Shown: in pieces, positions 53,267 through 61,311 of the stretch
Layout: every line of letters begins with the position of its first letter
Position numbering within the stretch: the stretch's first letter is position 1
From: Lachnospiraceae bacterium KM106-2
GTDB taxonomy: Bacteria; Bacillota; Clostridia; Lachnospirales; Lachnospiraceae
Length of the DNA stretch: 64,000 bases
Direction: 5' to 3'
Assembly: GCA_009731425.1 (NCBI GenBank)
Contig: AP018794.1
Coordinates: 2,363,960 to 2,427,959 of the forward strand
Notes under the pieces: generated by a model
Told to the model about the DNA's origin: nothing
What the model saw: only the letters and a program-made list of their open reading frames with translations
The model's database searches: none
Position numbers and translations under genes: made by a program

Positions 53267-54169
53267 CTATTTAAATCCGTTTTTATTGAGAAATTCCAAA
53301 TAAGGCCGTTTCTTTACTTCAATCTCATGTTGCAGATACCAATCATAAGCCTCTTTTAATCCTTGCTTTAGCGGCTTCGTATGAGGCATTAATGCTTTCT
53401 GTGCTGATACATCCAATCGATAATCATAATTATGAAAGCAGAAATACTCTCTCTGATTCCAATCATTATGTATCTGCTTGATGATAACTTTCTTACCTGC
53501 TACCTCATAGCAAAGTCGAACCCATTCATTTACGGTTATGGTTTCTTCGTTCCCAACATTAAAAATATGCTGTTTGGGATGTATTCGTAAAAGTATGTCT
53601 ATAAATCTACACAAGTCCTCTACAGCAAAGAATTGTAATGGCATTGTTCCATCCCCTGGCACGTAAAATGGTCTGCCCTCTCTTGCACAATCAAACACAA
53701 ATGGCTCCCGGTAGAGATTCTCCATCGGTCCATACAAATATGGCGGACGAAGGATATAGGCATTGGGGCATCTCTCCAATAAGTACTGCTCTGCCTCATA
53801 TTTATGTATTCCATACTCACCCCAAATTCGATTTGCTCCTCCTAGATCACACTCTCTCAATGGCTGCTCCAGACTTTCTGGATATATGGCACTGGAGCTG
53901 ATCATAATATAATCTTTCACCTGTGGCAGTTCTTCTAATAGACAGGAGATGTCCTCTCTCGTATACGCTGTAATGTCAAGAACGGCATCAAAGCTCCGAT
54001 CACATAAGCACCCTTGTAAGGAATGTCGATCGGCTTCAATTACCGTCACTCCTTTGATCTGTTTATGATGATTTCGATTCAATACACTGACTTCGTGACC
54101 CAGGTCCATAAAATACTTTGCTACAAATCGACTAACAAATACGGTTCCACCGGTAACTAGTAACTTCAT
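53267..54169 (-). CDS. NAD-dependent epimerase/dehydratase (extended SDR)
   Basis: A 300-residue nucleotide-sugar-like epimerase or reductase. It opens MKLLVTGGTVFVSRFVAKYF, whose glycine-rich motif GGTxFxxR is close to GGTxFxG. The catalytic Tyr-Lys is in YGIHKYEAEQ. The C-terminal half has RPPYLYGPMEN and a helical end. Relatives are often isoflavone-reductase-like or CSP41-type rather than true UDP-sugar epimerases. Substrate unknown; it is alone. Confidence 0.85.
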   Translation of the reverse strand: MKLLVTGGTVFVSRFVAKYFMDLGHEVSVLNRNHHKQIKGVTVIEADRHSLQGCLCDRSFDAVLDITAYTREDISCLLEELPQVKDYIMISSSAIYPESLEQPLRECDLGGANRIWGEYGIHKYEAEQYLLERCPNAYILRPPYLYGPMENLYREPFVFDCAREGRPFYVPGDGTMPLQFFAVEDLCRFIDILLRIHPKQHIFNVGNEETITVNEWVRLCYEVAGKKVIIKQIHNDWNQREYFCFHNYDYRLDVSAQKALMPHTKPLKQGLKEAYDWYLQHEIEVKKRPYLEFLNKNGFK

Positions 54170-54268
54170 AGGAATCCCCCTTCTTATTTCTATTTTCCCT
54201 TATTGTATTCCTTTCCCTTATTTCATGCAACGAGTGCCAGCCAGCATCCATTAAAATAATTGGTTTAG

Positions 54269-54285
54269 AGGTGTCTTTCATCCAA
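54269..54285. repeat. Intergenic 17-bp repeat, copy 2
   Basis: Identical to 46675-46691. It is followed by an imperfect inverted repeat (CTTGGCGA / TCGACAAG, 54288-54308) and a terminator. Lies between the epimerase and the peptidase genes. Confidence 0.6.
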
Positions 54286-54309
54286 ACTTGGCGACTTTTT
54301 CGACAAGCT

Positions 54310-54336
54310 AAAAGGAGTACCCAAAGGTACTCCTTT
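54310..54336 (-). terminator. Intrinsic terminator of the peptidase gene
   Basis: AAAGGAGTACC-CAAA-GGTACTCCTTT, 11-bp perfect stem; the - strand continues in TAGCTTGTCG. Confidence 0.7.
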
Positions 54337-54388
54337 CATATTATTCTCTATTTGAAACGATCGAAAATAATTATTAATTCGCTTCATT

Positions 54389-55378
54389 TTATACTGCTTT
54401 TTCTTCCTCGGTAATAATTTCACCTTTTTCCATGATCAATTCACCATCTGCATAGATGTTTGGCTCATGGAATACAAGATCAAAATGAGCTTTCGCTTCA
54501 TGAACTCCACCGAGTGCAATGTTACGTCCAAATCCTATATGGAAAGTTCCATATGCGGATTCATCTTCAATATAACAATTACCATCGCAATTGGAAAAAC
54601 GGTTTAATCCGATTCCAAATTCTCCGGCAACATACATTCCTTCATCTTCAAAATGCTCCATATATTTCTGAAGCTTTTTGCCAGTCTCATTTTGTTCGAT
54701 CTCAACGATTCGTCCTTCTTTTAAATGGATGATGGCTGGTTCATCCGAGTTACCAATGTAACCCAAAGACGCATCTACATATCCGACACCTTCAGTTAAG
54801 GTCTCTTCGATTGCAATAAATATCTCAAAACTAGATGAGGCATAGCCATTGCCTTCTCTCGTAGCGCCCGTAAAACAATTTACCTTACGGCCTTTTTTAC
54901 GGAATGTCAGGTTCGTTCCTGCTTCTGTTGTTACACGAATCTCTTCGGAAGCTTCTAGTCGATCCATAATTTCATCTGCCATCTCTAGGCTTTCAATTGG
55001 ATCCATCTTCATGAATTCATATTCCAACATGGAACGCTCATCATTTGTTGAAAGTGGAAGCGATAGAAATCTGCTTCCTCGTTCTACTGCGCGTTTTACC
55101 GCTTTGGTAGTAACTAAAGAATGAGTTGTTGCACCTAAAATGACATCGTATGCATCGAACGCATCTACATGTTCATCAAAATAATGACCTACTTGACCCT
55201 TTTGAGCCGGAAATGTCATAATTTCTACAACTGCCCCACGCGCCTTTGCAAATCTTGAGATTTCTGCCGCCTCTTGCCAATGATTCTCGCTTGTTACAAT
55301 GAGTAACGCTTCCTCCTTTGTAACATCTAACCACTTTTCAGCTACAATTTTTGCACCTCTCAATAAATTTTTATTCAT
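54389..55378 (-). CDS. M29-like (thermophilic metalloprotease fold) aminopeptidase family protein
   Basis: A 329-residue protein related to the M29 aminopeptidases (AmpS) and to dihydroxypyridine dioxygenase. It opens NLLRGAKIVAEKWLDVTKEE. The C-terminal metal site regions are GEFGIGLN, HIGFGRNIALGG and HFDLVFHEPN, containing the Glu, His and Asp expected as ligands. It would release N-terminal residues from peptides. The family also holds members with other chemistry, so activity is not certain. Confidence 0.85.
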   Translation of the reverse strand: MNKNLLRGAKIVAEKWLDVTKEEALLIVTSENHWQEAAEISRFAKARGAVVEIMTFPAQKGQVGHYFDEHVDAFDAYDVILGATTHSLVTTKAVKRAVERGSRFLSLPLSTNDERSMLEYEFMKMDPIESLEMADEIMDRLEASEEIRVTTEAGTNLTFRKKGRKVNCFTGATREGNGYASSSFEIFIAIEETLTEGVGYVDASLGYIGNSDEPAIIHLKEGRIVEIEQNETGKKLQKYMEHFEDEGMYVAGEFGIGLNRFSNCDGNCYIEDESAYGTFHIGFGRNIALGGVHEAKAHFDLVFHEPNIYADGELIMEKGEIITEEEKAV

Positions 55379-55587
55379 TCTAAGCCCTTTCTAATTCTCA
55401 CACCTCTTTTGATGCTTATTTTGATCGCACCATGATTGATGATATCATTAGTCATCTTTCATGATTACCTTAAATGATAACATACAATCCGAGTAATTTG
55501 CTAGGGATTTCTTCATATTTCCTAATTTTTTAACATTTTTCGACCTTATTTTATAAATTTATTTTTATTAATGAGACATTGTCTCAA

Positions 55588-56319
55588 CTACTTAATAGCT
55601 TTCAATAGTGCTACTGTAGCTGCTACCGCTTTGGTCTGCTGTACCGTACGACTGACCTCTGCTTTATTATCTCCTTTTTGCATCCCGTAATCACCGAAAT
55701 AACAATGATTTCCTCCCTGGATCACAAGCCATTCTGACCCTTTGGGAAGAGAAGCACTCTTCACTTTCGTCAGATCAGCAACTCCATCCTTGCTTCCATA
55801 AACACTCATAATTTTTGCTTTAGATGTTTGTAGTTGATCTCCTTGAGGATAGGCTGCGTAAAGAGCAACTCCTTTGATTTCCTCATGTTTACTTGCATAC
55901 TGTGCTGCCATAACCCCTCCAAGGGAATGTCCGCCAATCGCCCAGTTCTTTATCTCCGGATACTCTTTTATCACACCATCTGCTCTATCTGCAGACAATA
56001 TGGCTAAATTAAGTTTCATCGGAACAATGACAACTAAGTATCCTTCCTCCGCAATCGCTCTGCATAAAGGAGCGTAGGACTCTGGTTCCACCAAGCCACC
56101 GGGATAAAAGATAAAACCGGTATCCGTGTCTTTCTTCGGCTTAAACGTAATATAGGTGTCATTTGTAACCGTGACCTCTCCATCTCCTACCATTGCTTCT
56201 TTTGCCTCTGCCATCGGTTTATATGTATCATTGATCCAATAGACACCATACACCATGAGTGCTGCAACGATCACAAGAAGTCCTATTCCAACACCCTTTA
56301 CTATCTTCTTTCTGTTCAT
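55588..56319 (-). CDS. Membrane-anchored alpha/beta hydrolase
   Basis: A 243-residue enzyme with a signal anchor (about 8-30). The hydrolase domain has the oxyanion region GFIFYPGGLVEPESY, the nucleophile elbow GGHSLGGVMAAQYA, the acid strand MSVYGSKDGVAD, and the His in GGNHCYFGDYG. It faces the outside. It belongs to the DUF3887/dienelactone-hydrolase-like group, with unknown ester or amide substrate. A weak inverted repeat TGAGACA/TGTCTCA-like (55572-55586) follows it. Confidence 0.85.
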   Translation of the reverse strand: MNRKKIVKGVGIGLLVIVAALMVYGVYWINDTYKPMAEAKEAMVGDGEVTVTNDTYITFKPKKDTDTGFIFYPGGLVEPESYAPLCRAIAEEGYLVVIVPMKLNLAILSADRADGVIKEYPEIKNWAIGGHSLGGVMAAQYASKHEEIKGVALYAAYPQGDQLQTSKAKIMSVYGSKDGVADLTKVKSASLPKGSEWLVIQGGNHCYFGDYGMQKGDNKAEVSRTVQQTKAVAATVALLKAIK

Positions 56320-56335
56320 CTTACCCTCCCCTATT

Positions 56336-56560
56336 TTATTTCTCCATTACCTTTCTCTTCATTCTCTTTAAGAATTCATCTTTCATAGCATTCTTCTCTT
56401 CTAACTCTTTTACTTTTTTATTTAAACTTTCGATATAACCTTTTGTCACTTTGGCACCAGCTTTGTTTACCATATCACCATCTTTAATGAGTTCCTCTAA
56501 CCATTGCATAGCAGAGCCCTCTCTCATTTCATAAAATGTATTGTCATCTCTCATAAACAT
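56336..56560 (-). CDS. Small coiled-coil protein, hypothetical
   Basis: A 74-residue charged protein. The C-terminal half has heptad-like spacing (YIESLNKKVKELEEKNAMKD) and should form a coiled coil. Start at 56560 has AGGAGG at 8 bp; an ATG six bases before is too close to the site. It lies 16 bp before the alpha/beta hydrolase in the same direction and may share its mRNA. No family recognised. Confidence 0.6.
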   Translation of the reverse strand: MFMRDDNTFYEMREGSAMQWLEELIKDGDMVNKAGAKVTKGYIESLNKKVKELEEKNAMKDEFLKRMKRKVMEK

Positions 56561-56616
56561 ATTCATTACCTCCTAAGTACATATGTTTCTATTATATCAA
56601 CATTTACTTAAATTTA

Positions 56617-56658
56617 AAACAGGATAGCCCATTCTATTCAGAATGAGCTATCCTGTTT
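56617..56658 (-). terminator. Intrinsic-terminator-like hairpin
   Basis: AAACAGGATAGC / GCTATCCTGTTT, 12-bp perfect stem; - strand continues TTAAATTT. It would end transcription coming from the NEAT gene after it crosses the element at 56679-56760. Confidence 0.65.
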
Positions 56659-56678
56659 AATTGTTTCAGTTGGAACTT

Positions 56679-56760
56679 ACTGGTACTCGTTCGTGCAAGT
56701 GGCAAGGTCAGCCACCTGCTCGCACCAGTCAAGAAGCCGAAGAGCGCGGTTCCCGGCTTC
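56679..56760. other. GC-rich double-hairpin element, candidate ncRNA or mobile-element end
   Basis: Unlike its AT-rich surroundings, this stretch is GC-rich and folds twice. The first hairpin is built from ACTGGT/ACCAGT (56679-56684 with 56724-56729) outside and GCAAGTGGC/GCCACCTGC inside with a seven-base loop. The second is GAAGCCG/CGGCTTC (56733-56739 with 56754-56760). It encodes no good reading frame. Tandem hairpins like these occur at IS200/IS605-type ends and in small RNAs, and I cannot choose between them. Confidence 0.35.
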
Positions 56761-56807
56761 TAATTAGAATATAGAACGAAAAGACTCTCAACTCACATCT
56801 TTCTCGT

Positions 56808-58820
56808 TTATTTGACTACCACTCTAACTGTCTTTTTCACACCATTACAAGAAACCGTAATTTTTGTAGTTCCTTTTTTCACAGCTGTGATAACACCTTT
56901 ATTATTTACTTTTGCAATCTTTTTATTGCTAGTTTTAAACGTTACTTTCTTAGCTGGTGTAGCTGTCGCTTTGATTGTAACCTTCTTCCCTTTCTTCAAT
57001 GTAACTTTCGTCTTGTTTACTTTTAAAGAAGGTTTTTTTACAGTTACCTTACAAGTTGCTCTAACACCATTTGCTGTCTCTGTAATCGTTGCTGTACCTT
57101 TCTTCACCGCTGTAATCTTTCCAGTACTGCTTACTTTTGCAACTTTTGAATTACTTGATTTGTAAGTTACTTTACTGCTTGAACCTACCACTGTTGGTTT
57201 TACCGTTACAGTTTTTGTTCCAGCCGTATAGATGGTTGCTTTCGTTTTATTTAATTTAATGGAAGATTTCTTAACTGTTACTTTACAAGTTGCGCTAACA
57301 CCATTTGCTGTCGCCGTAATAGTTGCTGTTCCAGCTTTCACTGCTGTAACTTTACCATTTCCATTTACCGTTGCAACATTTCTATTACTAGAACGATAAG
57401 CAACTGCCTGATCTTTTCCAGTTACTGAGGCAGTTAATTGAACTGTCTTTGTACCTGAAGTGTAGATTGTTGCTGTTTTCTTATTTAATGTAATTGTAGC
57501 AGCTACTTCCGGTGTTGTTTCCGGGCTTACTTCTGGTTTTACTTCCGGTTTTACTTCTGGTGTTACTTCTGGTGTTACTTCTGGTGTGGTTACTTCCTCT
57601 TTTGATACGATCACTGCATTATTATAATCCGCACGAAGACGAACTAATTGGTTTCCGCTTCCGAACGCAGCCATTGCTGGAACATAAAGATTTAACCATG
57701 TATCAGTTCCTTCAAAACTAGTTGTAAATTGTACTTCTTTTGGATACTTCACTCCAGCACATTCTACCACAGTGCTATCTGTCTTATTGTATTCATCCAC
57801 AACATCATAAGTCGAAATAACAGATGCATCTACTAAATCATATTTTTCTGGTACTTTTCCGTTAAATGTGATATTAGCTAAGGTACTTACCTTTGACATA
57901 TATCCAGTAAATCCGTAATGGGAAACTGCCTTAAATGTAACATTCATCGTTGGTTTTCCATCTTTTACAACTACAGTAGCATTTGGTTCAACCCCTGAAT
58001 TCACCATAGATAATGTCTCTTTACCGGCCTGATAGATGCTCAATGGTACTGTATAAGTCCCATCTTTTAATACTAACTTATCCATAGCAGTTGCTAAGTT
58101 AGTTGTTGCTGCATCAACATCTGACTGCGTAATAGCTGTATTTCCTTCCATTTCTTTTACTTGATTTAAAGCCGTAACAACTGCCTGATAGCTTGTTGTT
58201 GTATAGAGAGATTCTTTTATTGTATCTGCCTTTGCCATAGCAGCTTGTAATTCTGTCGCACTAATAGATTGTGATAAATCTATTTTCAAGAATGCATCTG
58301 TTGTCATCTTCATCTCTTCTACAAACATGCTAAGATAGATGCCATCTTTATCTGTATACGGTAATGTAACGCTTACCTTTTCCGGAGCCGTTACTTGTGT
58401 TGCTGCATTTGCCATACCCGATGAAGCAGTTCTTGTAGTAAGCACAGTAGCATCAATTAATTGACTAGAACTGTAATCTTCATAAGAAGAATATACCTTT
58501 ATATTACTTGCATTTCCGTACATTCCGAATTTTTCTAATGTTGTGAGTGTTATCTCTAACACCCTACTTCCATCTTCTTTTACCGTAAGTTTCCCATAAC
58601 TTTTTATACAACTTGCAGCTGCAGATGCATTATTAATATTAGCAGCATTCTTTAATGATACCGGTACATAATATACTCCTGCTGTTAATTCACTCGCATC
58701 TGTCACTCCTACCTCTGCAGCGTATGCTGACATTGAAACTGATGGATACGGAATCACCCCTGTTGTCAAGACTAGTGCTGATGCCATTACTACGGCTGTT
58801 TGTTTTAATCTTCTTTTCAT
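56808..58820 (-). CDS. Secreted NEAT/FIVAR/Big_2 surface protein
   Basis: A 670-residue exported protein. A signal peptide (about 1-34) is followed by two NEAT-like domains (about 38-185 and 250-405), with a FIVAR-like helical stretch between them (DTIKESLYTTTSYQAVVTAL). A Pro/Val/Glu linker repeats PEVTPEVKPEVSPE-type units (about 410-440), then three Big_2 immunoglobulin-like repeats (about 442-670), each with VATVNGNGKVTAVKAGTATI-like motifs. There is no LPxTG or SLH anchor, so attachment is non-covalent or absent. NEAT domains bind haem or other ligands; this one's ligand is not shown. Confidence 0.85.
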   Translation of the reverse strand: MKRRLKQTAVVMASALVLTTGVIPYPSVSMSAYAAEVGVTDASELTAGVYYVPVSLKNAANINNASAAASCIKSYGKLTVKEDGSRVLEITLTTLEKFGMYGNASNIKVYSSYEDYSSSQLIDATVLTTRTASSGMANAATQVTAPEKVSVTLPYTDKDGIYLSMFVEEMKMTTDAFLKIDLSQSISATELQAAMAKADTIKESLYTTTSYQAVVTALNQVKEMEGNTAITQSDVDAATTNLATAMDKLVLKDGTYTVPLSIYQAGKETLSMVNSGVEPNATVVVKDGKPTMNVTFKAVSHYGFTGYMSKVSTLANITFNGKVPEKYDLVDASVISTYDVVDEYNKTDSTVVECAGVKYPKEVQFTTSFEGTDTWLNLYVPAMAAFGSGNQLVRLRADYNNAVIVSKEEVTTPEVTPEVTPEVKPEVKPEVSPETTPEVAATITLNKKTATIYTSGTKTVQLTASVTGKDQAVAYRSSNRNVATVNGNGKVTAVKAGTATITATANGVSATCKVTVKKSSIKLNKTKATIYTAGTKTVTVKPTVVGSSSKVTYKSSNSKVAKVSSTGKITAVKKGTATITETANGVRATCKVTVKKPSLKVNKTKVTLKKGKKVTIKATATPAKKVTFKTSNKKIAKVNNKGVITAVKKGTTKITVSCNGVKKTVRVVVK

Positions 58821-58853
58821 AAATCCTCCTACGTACTTATATGACTAATTTTC

Positions 58854-58906
58854 GTTAGTTACCGCTAACCTTTTCTCATCATATAATGCATAGAAAGGAG
58901 AGTCAA
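58854..58906 (-). promoter_or_regulatory. Promoter of the NEAT gene with inverted repeat at the start site
   Basis: On -, TTGACT (58906-58901) and TATGAT (58883-58878) are 17 bp apart. GTTAG-N6-CTAAC (58869-58854) begins about two bases after the expected start. The repeat resembles the TTAG..CTAA halves of DtxR-type metal regulator boxes, which would fit iron control of a NEAT protein, but no match to a Fur box is seen. Confidence 0.5.
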
Positions 58907-58938
58907 TTCTTTTTTCTGTTTTTGAGAAACATTATCAA

Positions 58939-58983
58939 AATAGTCATTATTATTGAGATTTCTCCCCAATAACAATGACTATT
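58939..58983 (-). terminator. Terminator of adenine deaminase
   Basis: AATAGTCATTGTTATTG / CAATAATAATGACTATT, 17-bp stem with 12-base loop; then TTGATAATGTTT on -. Confidence 0.65.
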
Positions 58984-58992
58984 CACTATCGT

Positions 58993-60750
58993 TTACTCTA
59001 ATTCACTTAACTCATTTTGCTCTGCATCAATTGGTAAAAATTCAAATTTTGTCACGTCAAAAAGCCCCATATCTGTTATCTTTAGTTCTGGAATAACAGC
59101 TAATGACATAAAGCATAATGTCATGATTGGTTCTACACTAAGTTGGATACCTAGTTCCTTATAAGATACTTCATGTATCTTTGTAACCTTTTCTTCTACC
59201 CACTTTCCATCCTTATCACTCATGATTCCACCGATTGGAAGTGGCATACTCTCTAATACTTTTCCCTTCTTTACTGCAACAATGCCCCCACCTTGTGCAA
59301 GCAATGCATTCACTGCAAATTCCATCTCTTCATCACTTACACCTACGGTAATAATATTATGTGAGTCATGCGCGATGGATAATGCAATCGCTCCACTCGT
59401 TATTCCATATCCTCGTATCAAGCCAACTGCTACATTACCAGTGTTTTGATGTCTTTCTACAACGGCAATCTTAGCAATTGCTAATCTTTCATCATAAACG
59501 AATTCTCCATGTTCATTTCTCTTTACCTTAGCGATGGATTTCTTAGTCACAACACTATCTTTTTGAATATCAATTATATGAGCGAAATCACCTTTTAATG
59601 GTAGCCTTAATTTGTCTTTGGAAAAATCCTTCACATGAAAACTTCCTCTTACCATAGAAGAATCATGATGGATCACTGGCAACAGATACTCTCCGTCTTT
59701 CGCTACTACTTCTCCTGCAATTAATACTTCACTTACACTGATCTCTTCTAGATTATTAAATAAAACTAAGTCCGCTCTTAATCCTGGTGCAATTGCTCCT
59801 CGATCAGACAATCCAAAACATTCTGCCGCATTCAAGGTTGCCATTTGGATCGCCACAATAGGATCAATTCCCTCTTCAATACAAATTCGAATATGATTAT
59901 CTAAATGTCCTTCTTCAAAAATGGTCTTTGGCTGTCTATCGTCGGAACATAAAAGACAACGTCGGCTATTATAAGAAGTAACTCCCTTTAATAAGTTTCT
60001 TAAGTCTTTACATGCAGATCCATGTCTTAATAACACATAGATTCCTCTAGAAATACGTTCATTCATCTCTTCTACAGTCGCACACTCGTGATCCGTATGA
60101 ATCCTTGCCGCTGCATATGCATTTAAATCTTTTCCTGCAAGTGCTGGACTATGTCCATCAATTAGCTTGCCCTCATTATGAGCGATCAAAAGTTTATCTA
60201 ATACATCATCACTTCCGTTAACGACTCCTGGATAATTCATGAACTCACCAAGCCCAAGTACTCTCTCATCCTTGATCGGGCTTTCCATTGATGCTGCATC
60301 GATCATGGCACCTGCATGTTCAAATGGTGTTGCCGGCACACAAGATGGGATCATAAATTTGATATCAAGTGCCGTGTTTTCAGATGCATCTAACATATAT
60401 TGAAGACCTGTATTACCACATACATTGACGATTTCATGCGGATCTGCAATGATTGTCGTAGCCCCACAAGGCACTAATAATTTTCCGAACTCTTCTGGTG
60501 TTAGATAAGAAGATTCAATATGGATATGACTATCGATGAATCCTGGTGCCACGTATCTACCTTTTGCATCCAAGATACGAGTTCCCTCATAGTCTCCGAT
60601 GCCTGCTATCGCTCCGTCACAGATCGCAATATCACCTTCTTTGATACAACCTTGATAGACATCTACTATCTTGGCATTTTTGATCACCATATCTGCTGGA
60701 ACTCTCCCCGCCGCAACATCGATTAACTTCTTTAATTTCAACTTATCCAT
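58993..60750 (-). CDS. ade: Adenine deaminase
   Basis: A 585-residue amidohydrolase close in length to B. subtilis AdeC. The metal site has HIHIESSYLTPEEF, with H-x-H, then GATTIIADPHEIVNVCG, DGHSPALAGKDLNAY, the Asp in CLLCSDDRQP, and a C-terminal domain with LAQGGGIVAVKKGKVL. It converts adenine to hypoxanthine with release of ammonia, feeding purine salvage. Upstream I see no purine riboswitch. It is alone in its transcript. Confidence 0.93.
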   Translation of the reverse strand: MDKLKLKKLIDVAAGRVPADMVIKNAKIVDVYQGCIKEGDIAICDGAIAGIGDYEGTRILDAKGRYVAPGFIDSHIHIESSYLTPEEFGKLLVPCGATTIIADPHEIVNVCGNTGLQYMLDASENTALDIKFMIPSCVPATPFEHAGAMIDAASMESPIKDERVLGLGEFMNYPGVVNGSDDVLDKLLIAHNEGKLIDGHSPALAGKDLNAYAAARIHTDHECATVEEMNERISRGIYVLLRHGSACKDLRNLLKGVTSYNSRRCLLCSDDRQPKTIFEEGHLDNHIRICIEEGIDPIVAIQMATLNAAECFGLSDRGAIAPGLRADLVLFNNLEEISVSEVLIAGEVVAKDGEYLLPVIHHDSSMVRGSFHVKDFSKDKLRLPLKGDFAHIIDIQKDSVVTKKSIAKVKRNEHGEFVYDERLAIAKIAVVERHQNTGNVAVGLIRGYGITSGAIALSIAHDSHNIITVGVSDEEMEFAVNALLAQGGGIVAVKKGKVLESMPLPIGGIMSDKDGKWVEEKVTKIHEVSYKELGIQLSVEPIMTLCFMSLAVIPELKITDMGLFDVTKFEFLPIDAEQNELSELE

Positions 60751-60953
60751 ACTTGATTCCTTCCTGTTCTCGTTATTCCGTCATGAACTTTTAATTTTTG
60801 CTATCATAACACAGAATCAAGGAATCGTTAAATCATTAATTCTAATGGTTTCTCTTTATGGTATAACTACAGATTATGTCATCCATAAACATTACTTATA
60901 CTTATATTTTGTATAATCACAGCTAATAAACGAGCATCTTGACTTTCTTTCAT

Positions 60954-60992
60954 AAAAAAGGTGAGCAGTCCTACTATACTGCTCACCTTTTT
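60954..60992. terminator. Intrinsic terminator
   Basis: AAAAAGGTGAGCAGT / ACTGCTCACCTTTTT, 15-bp perfect stem with an eight-base loop, flanked by A and T runs. It ends the small protein gene at 61001 on -. Confidence 0.9.
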
Positions 60993-61000
60993 CATGAAAT

Positions 61001-61252
61001 CTATTCCTCATTATTAATTTGATACACACCAATTGAATTTGTAACCAAATACTCTTCGATACGATCCATTTCAGCGATAGCTGCCTCTTCGCTAGAATAC
61101 TTTCCAAGCTCAACTCTTCCCTCACTAAAGAGACTTCTTGCTGTTGTATATCCCCATAAAATAGCTTTCTTCTTTTTATCACCAAAGATACGAGCCACAT
61201 TCACTCTTTGTACCTCTACTAATTCTTTCTTATTCTGTGTACGAATCCACAT
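61001..61252 (-). CDS. Small conserved hypothetical protein
   Basis: An 83-residue protein starting MWIRTQNKKELVEVQRV, with later blocks FGDKKKKAILWGYTT and VELGKYSSEEAAIAEMDRIE. It resembles a small family widespread in clostridia of unknown function (MW-R-x-Q-K-L opening, Y-x-x-E-A-x-x-x-L/M helix). Start at 61252 has AGGGAGAG at 7 bp. It follows the phosphoesterase gene in the same direction and may be part of that operon. Confidence 0.65.
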   Translation of the reverse strand: MWIRTQNKKELVEVQRVNVARIFGDKKKKAILWGYTTARSLFSEGRVELGKYSSEEAAIAEMDRIEEYLVTNSIGVYQINNEE

Positions 61253-61311
61253 ATCATATCTCTCCCTTATTATGTATTTATTTTGTATGAAAATCATGGT
61301 ATCACAATCCC

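Noticed and set aside
56695..56715. Similarity to the tracrRNA tail (AAGTGGCA)
   Set aside because: Only a few bases match. There is no cas gene or repeat array anywhere in the window.
57490..57600. Short DNA repeats as CRISPR or minisatellite
   Set aside because: They encode the Pro/Val/Glu linker units in frame, with no spacers.
57512..57721. Leu/Val-rich frame on + opposite the PEV linker
   Set aside because: It is the antisense of the Pro-Glu-Val repeat in the NEAT protein and is a by-product of that repeat.
60751..60890. Purine riboswitch before adenine deaminase
   Set aside because: None of the conserved three-way-junction segments of the purine aptamer is present on -.
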